Source of the DNA: an uncultured Enterobacter sp.
GTDB taxonomy: Bacteria; Pseudomonadota; Gammaproteobacteria; Enterobacterales; Enterobacteriaceae
Reading direction: 5' to 3'
Length of the DNA stretch: 6,413 nucleotides
Assembly (NCBI GenBank): GCA_946477805.1
Contig: CAMKZP010000225.1
Location: forward strand, 1 to 6,413
Below are positions 6,372 to 6,413 of the stretch, in pieces. Numbering within the stretch: the first letter of the stretch is position 1; every line of letters begins with the position of its first letter. The translations under genes were made by a program, and so were the position numbers. Under the pieces are notes generated by a model. The model saw nothing but the letters and a program-made list of their open reading frames with translations, was not told the DNA's origin and searched no databases.

Positions 6372-6413
6372 TTACTGACCTCGCTGGACCTCAACGCCCT
6401 GACCCACTTACCC
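6321..6413. repeat. Perfect 43-bp inverted repeat at the window end (fold-back)
   Basis: The left arm (6321-6363) and the right arm (6371-6413) are exact reverse complements over all 43 bases, with the 7-nt spacer GTCAGAA between them. The left arm is in the ptsA frame and encodes residues conserved in E. coli PtsA; homology continues through the spacer to 6369-6371. The right arm therefore stands where more ptsA (N-terminal linker and HPr) should be. The outer end of the right arm coincides with the last base of the window, so the true arm length may be greater than 43. The best reading is a fold-back or chimeric read at a contig end; a real inverted duplication is less likely. Confidence 0.95.

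Noticed and set aside
6321..6413. A terminator, telomere-type hairpin or transposon end at the right edge
   Set aside because: There is no T-run, no transposase or target-site duplication, and the left arm is plain ptsA coding sequence conserved at the protein level; a fold-back artefact explains it better.
1..6413. CRISPR array, tRNA or rRNA gene, insertion sequence, prophage or defence genes
   Set aside because: No regularly spaced repeats, cloverleaf-like sequence, transposase or phage-like reading frame was seen; nearly all of the window is taken up by four housekeeping-type metabolic genes.

Overview
The window looks like chromosomal DNA from an enterobacterium (Enterobacteriaceae, in the Enterobacter/Klebsiella/Lelliottia/Leclercia neighbourhood rather than E. 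coli itself). The evidence is near full-length collinearity of four proteins with remembered E. coli K-12 proteins (KatG, GldA, FsaB/TalC, PtsA), GC-rich third codon positions, and a REP-type palindrome of the GCCGGGTGGCGGCTACGCC form that I associate with Enterobacter/Klebsiella genomes. The genus is an inference and was not tested by a search.

Layout: positions 1-28 hold an intrinsic terminator for a gene lying to the left (metF in E. coli synteny, not visible here). Positions 30-205 are the katG control region, with a probable OxyR site, a weak -35, a -10 and a Shine-Dalgarno sequence. Positions 206-2386 (+) encode the catalase-peroxidase KatG. A short convergent spacer (2387-2466) holds a strong GC-rich terminator and a REP-like hairpin. 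On the minus strand, read from right to left, lies a tight operon ptsA (6371-4260, 5' end missing) - fsaB (4245-3583) - gldA (3570-2467), with gaps of only 14 and 12 nt, each carrying a good Shine-Dalgarno sequence.

How the genes work together: KatG is an insulated, probably monocistronic, peroxide-defence gene. The minus-strand operon is a carbohydrate module. PtsA is a multidomain PTS phosphoryl carrier (EI plus a fructose-type EIIA; the HPr part lies beyond the break). FsaB is a transaldolase-like fructose-6-phosphate aldolase that releases or consumes dihydroxyacetone. GldA is an NAD-dependent glycerol dehydrogenase that interconverts dihydroxyacetone and glycerol. Dihydroxyacetone is the obvious shared metabolite, although the physiological substrate of the system is not shown by the sequence.

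The most unusual thing in the window is its right end. Positions 6321-6363 are repeated as a perfect reverse complement at 6371-6413, separated by 7 nt. The left arm is genuine ptsA coding sequence and the right arm is an inverted copy of it, which creates a false in-frame stop and removes about 130 N-terminal residues of PtsA. This looks like a fold-back chimera at a contig end rather than biology. I found no sign of a previously undescribed system; the rest is ordinary, well-conserved enterobacterial chromosome.
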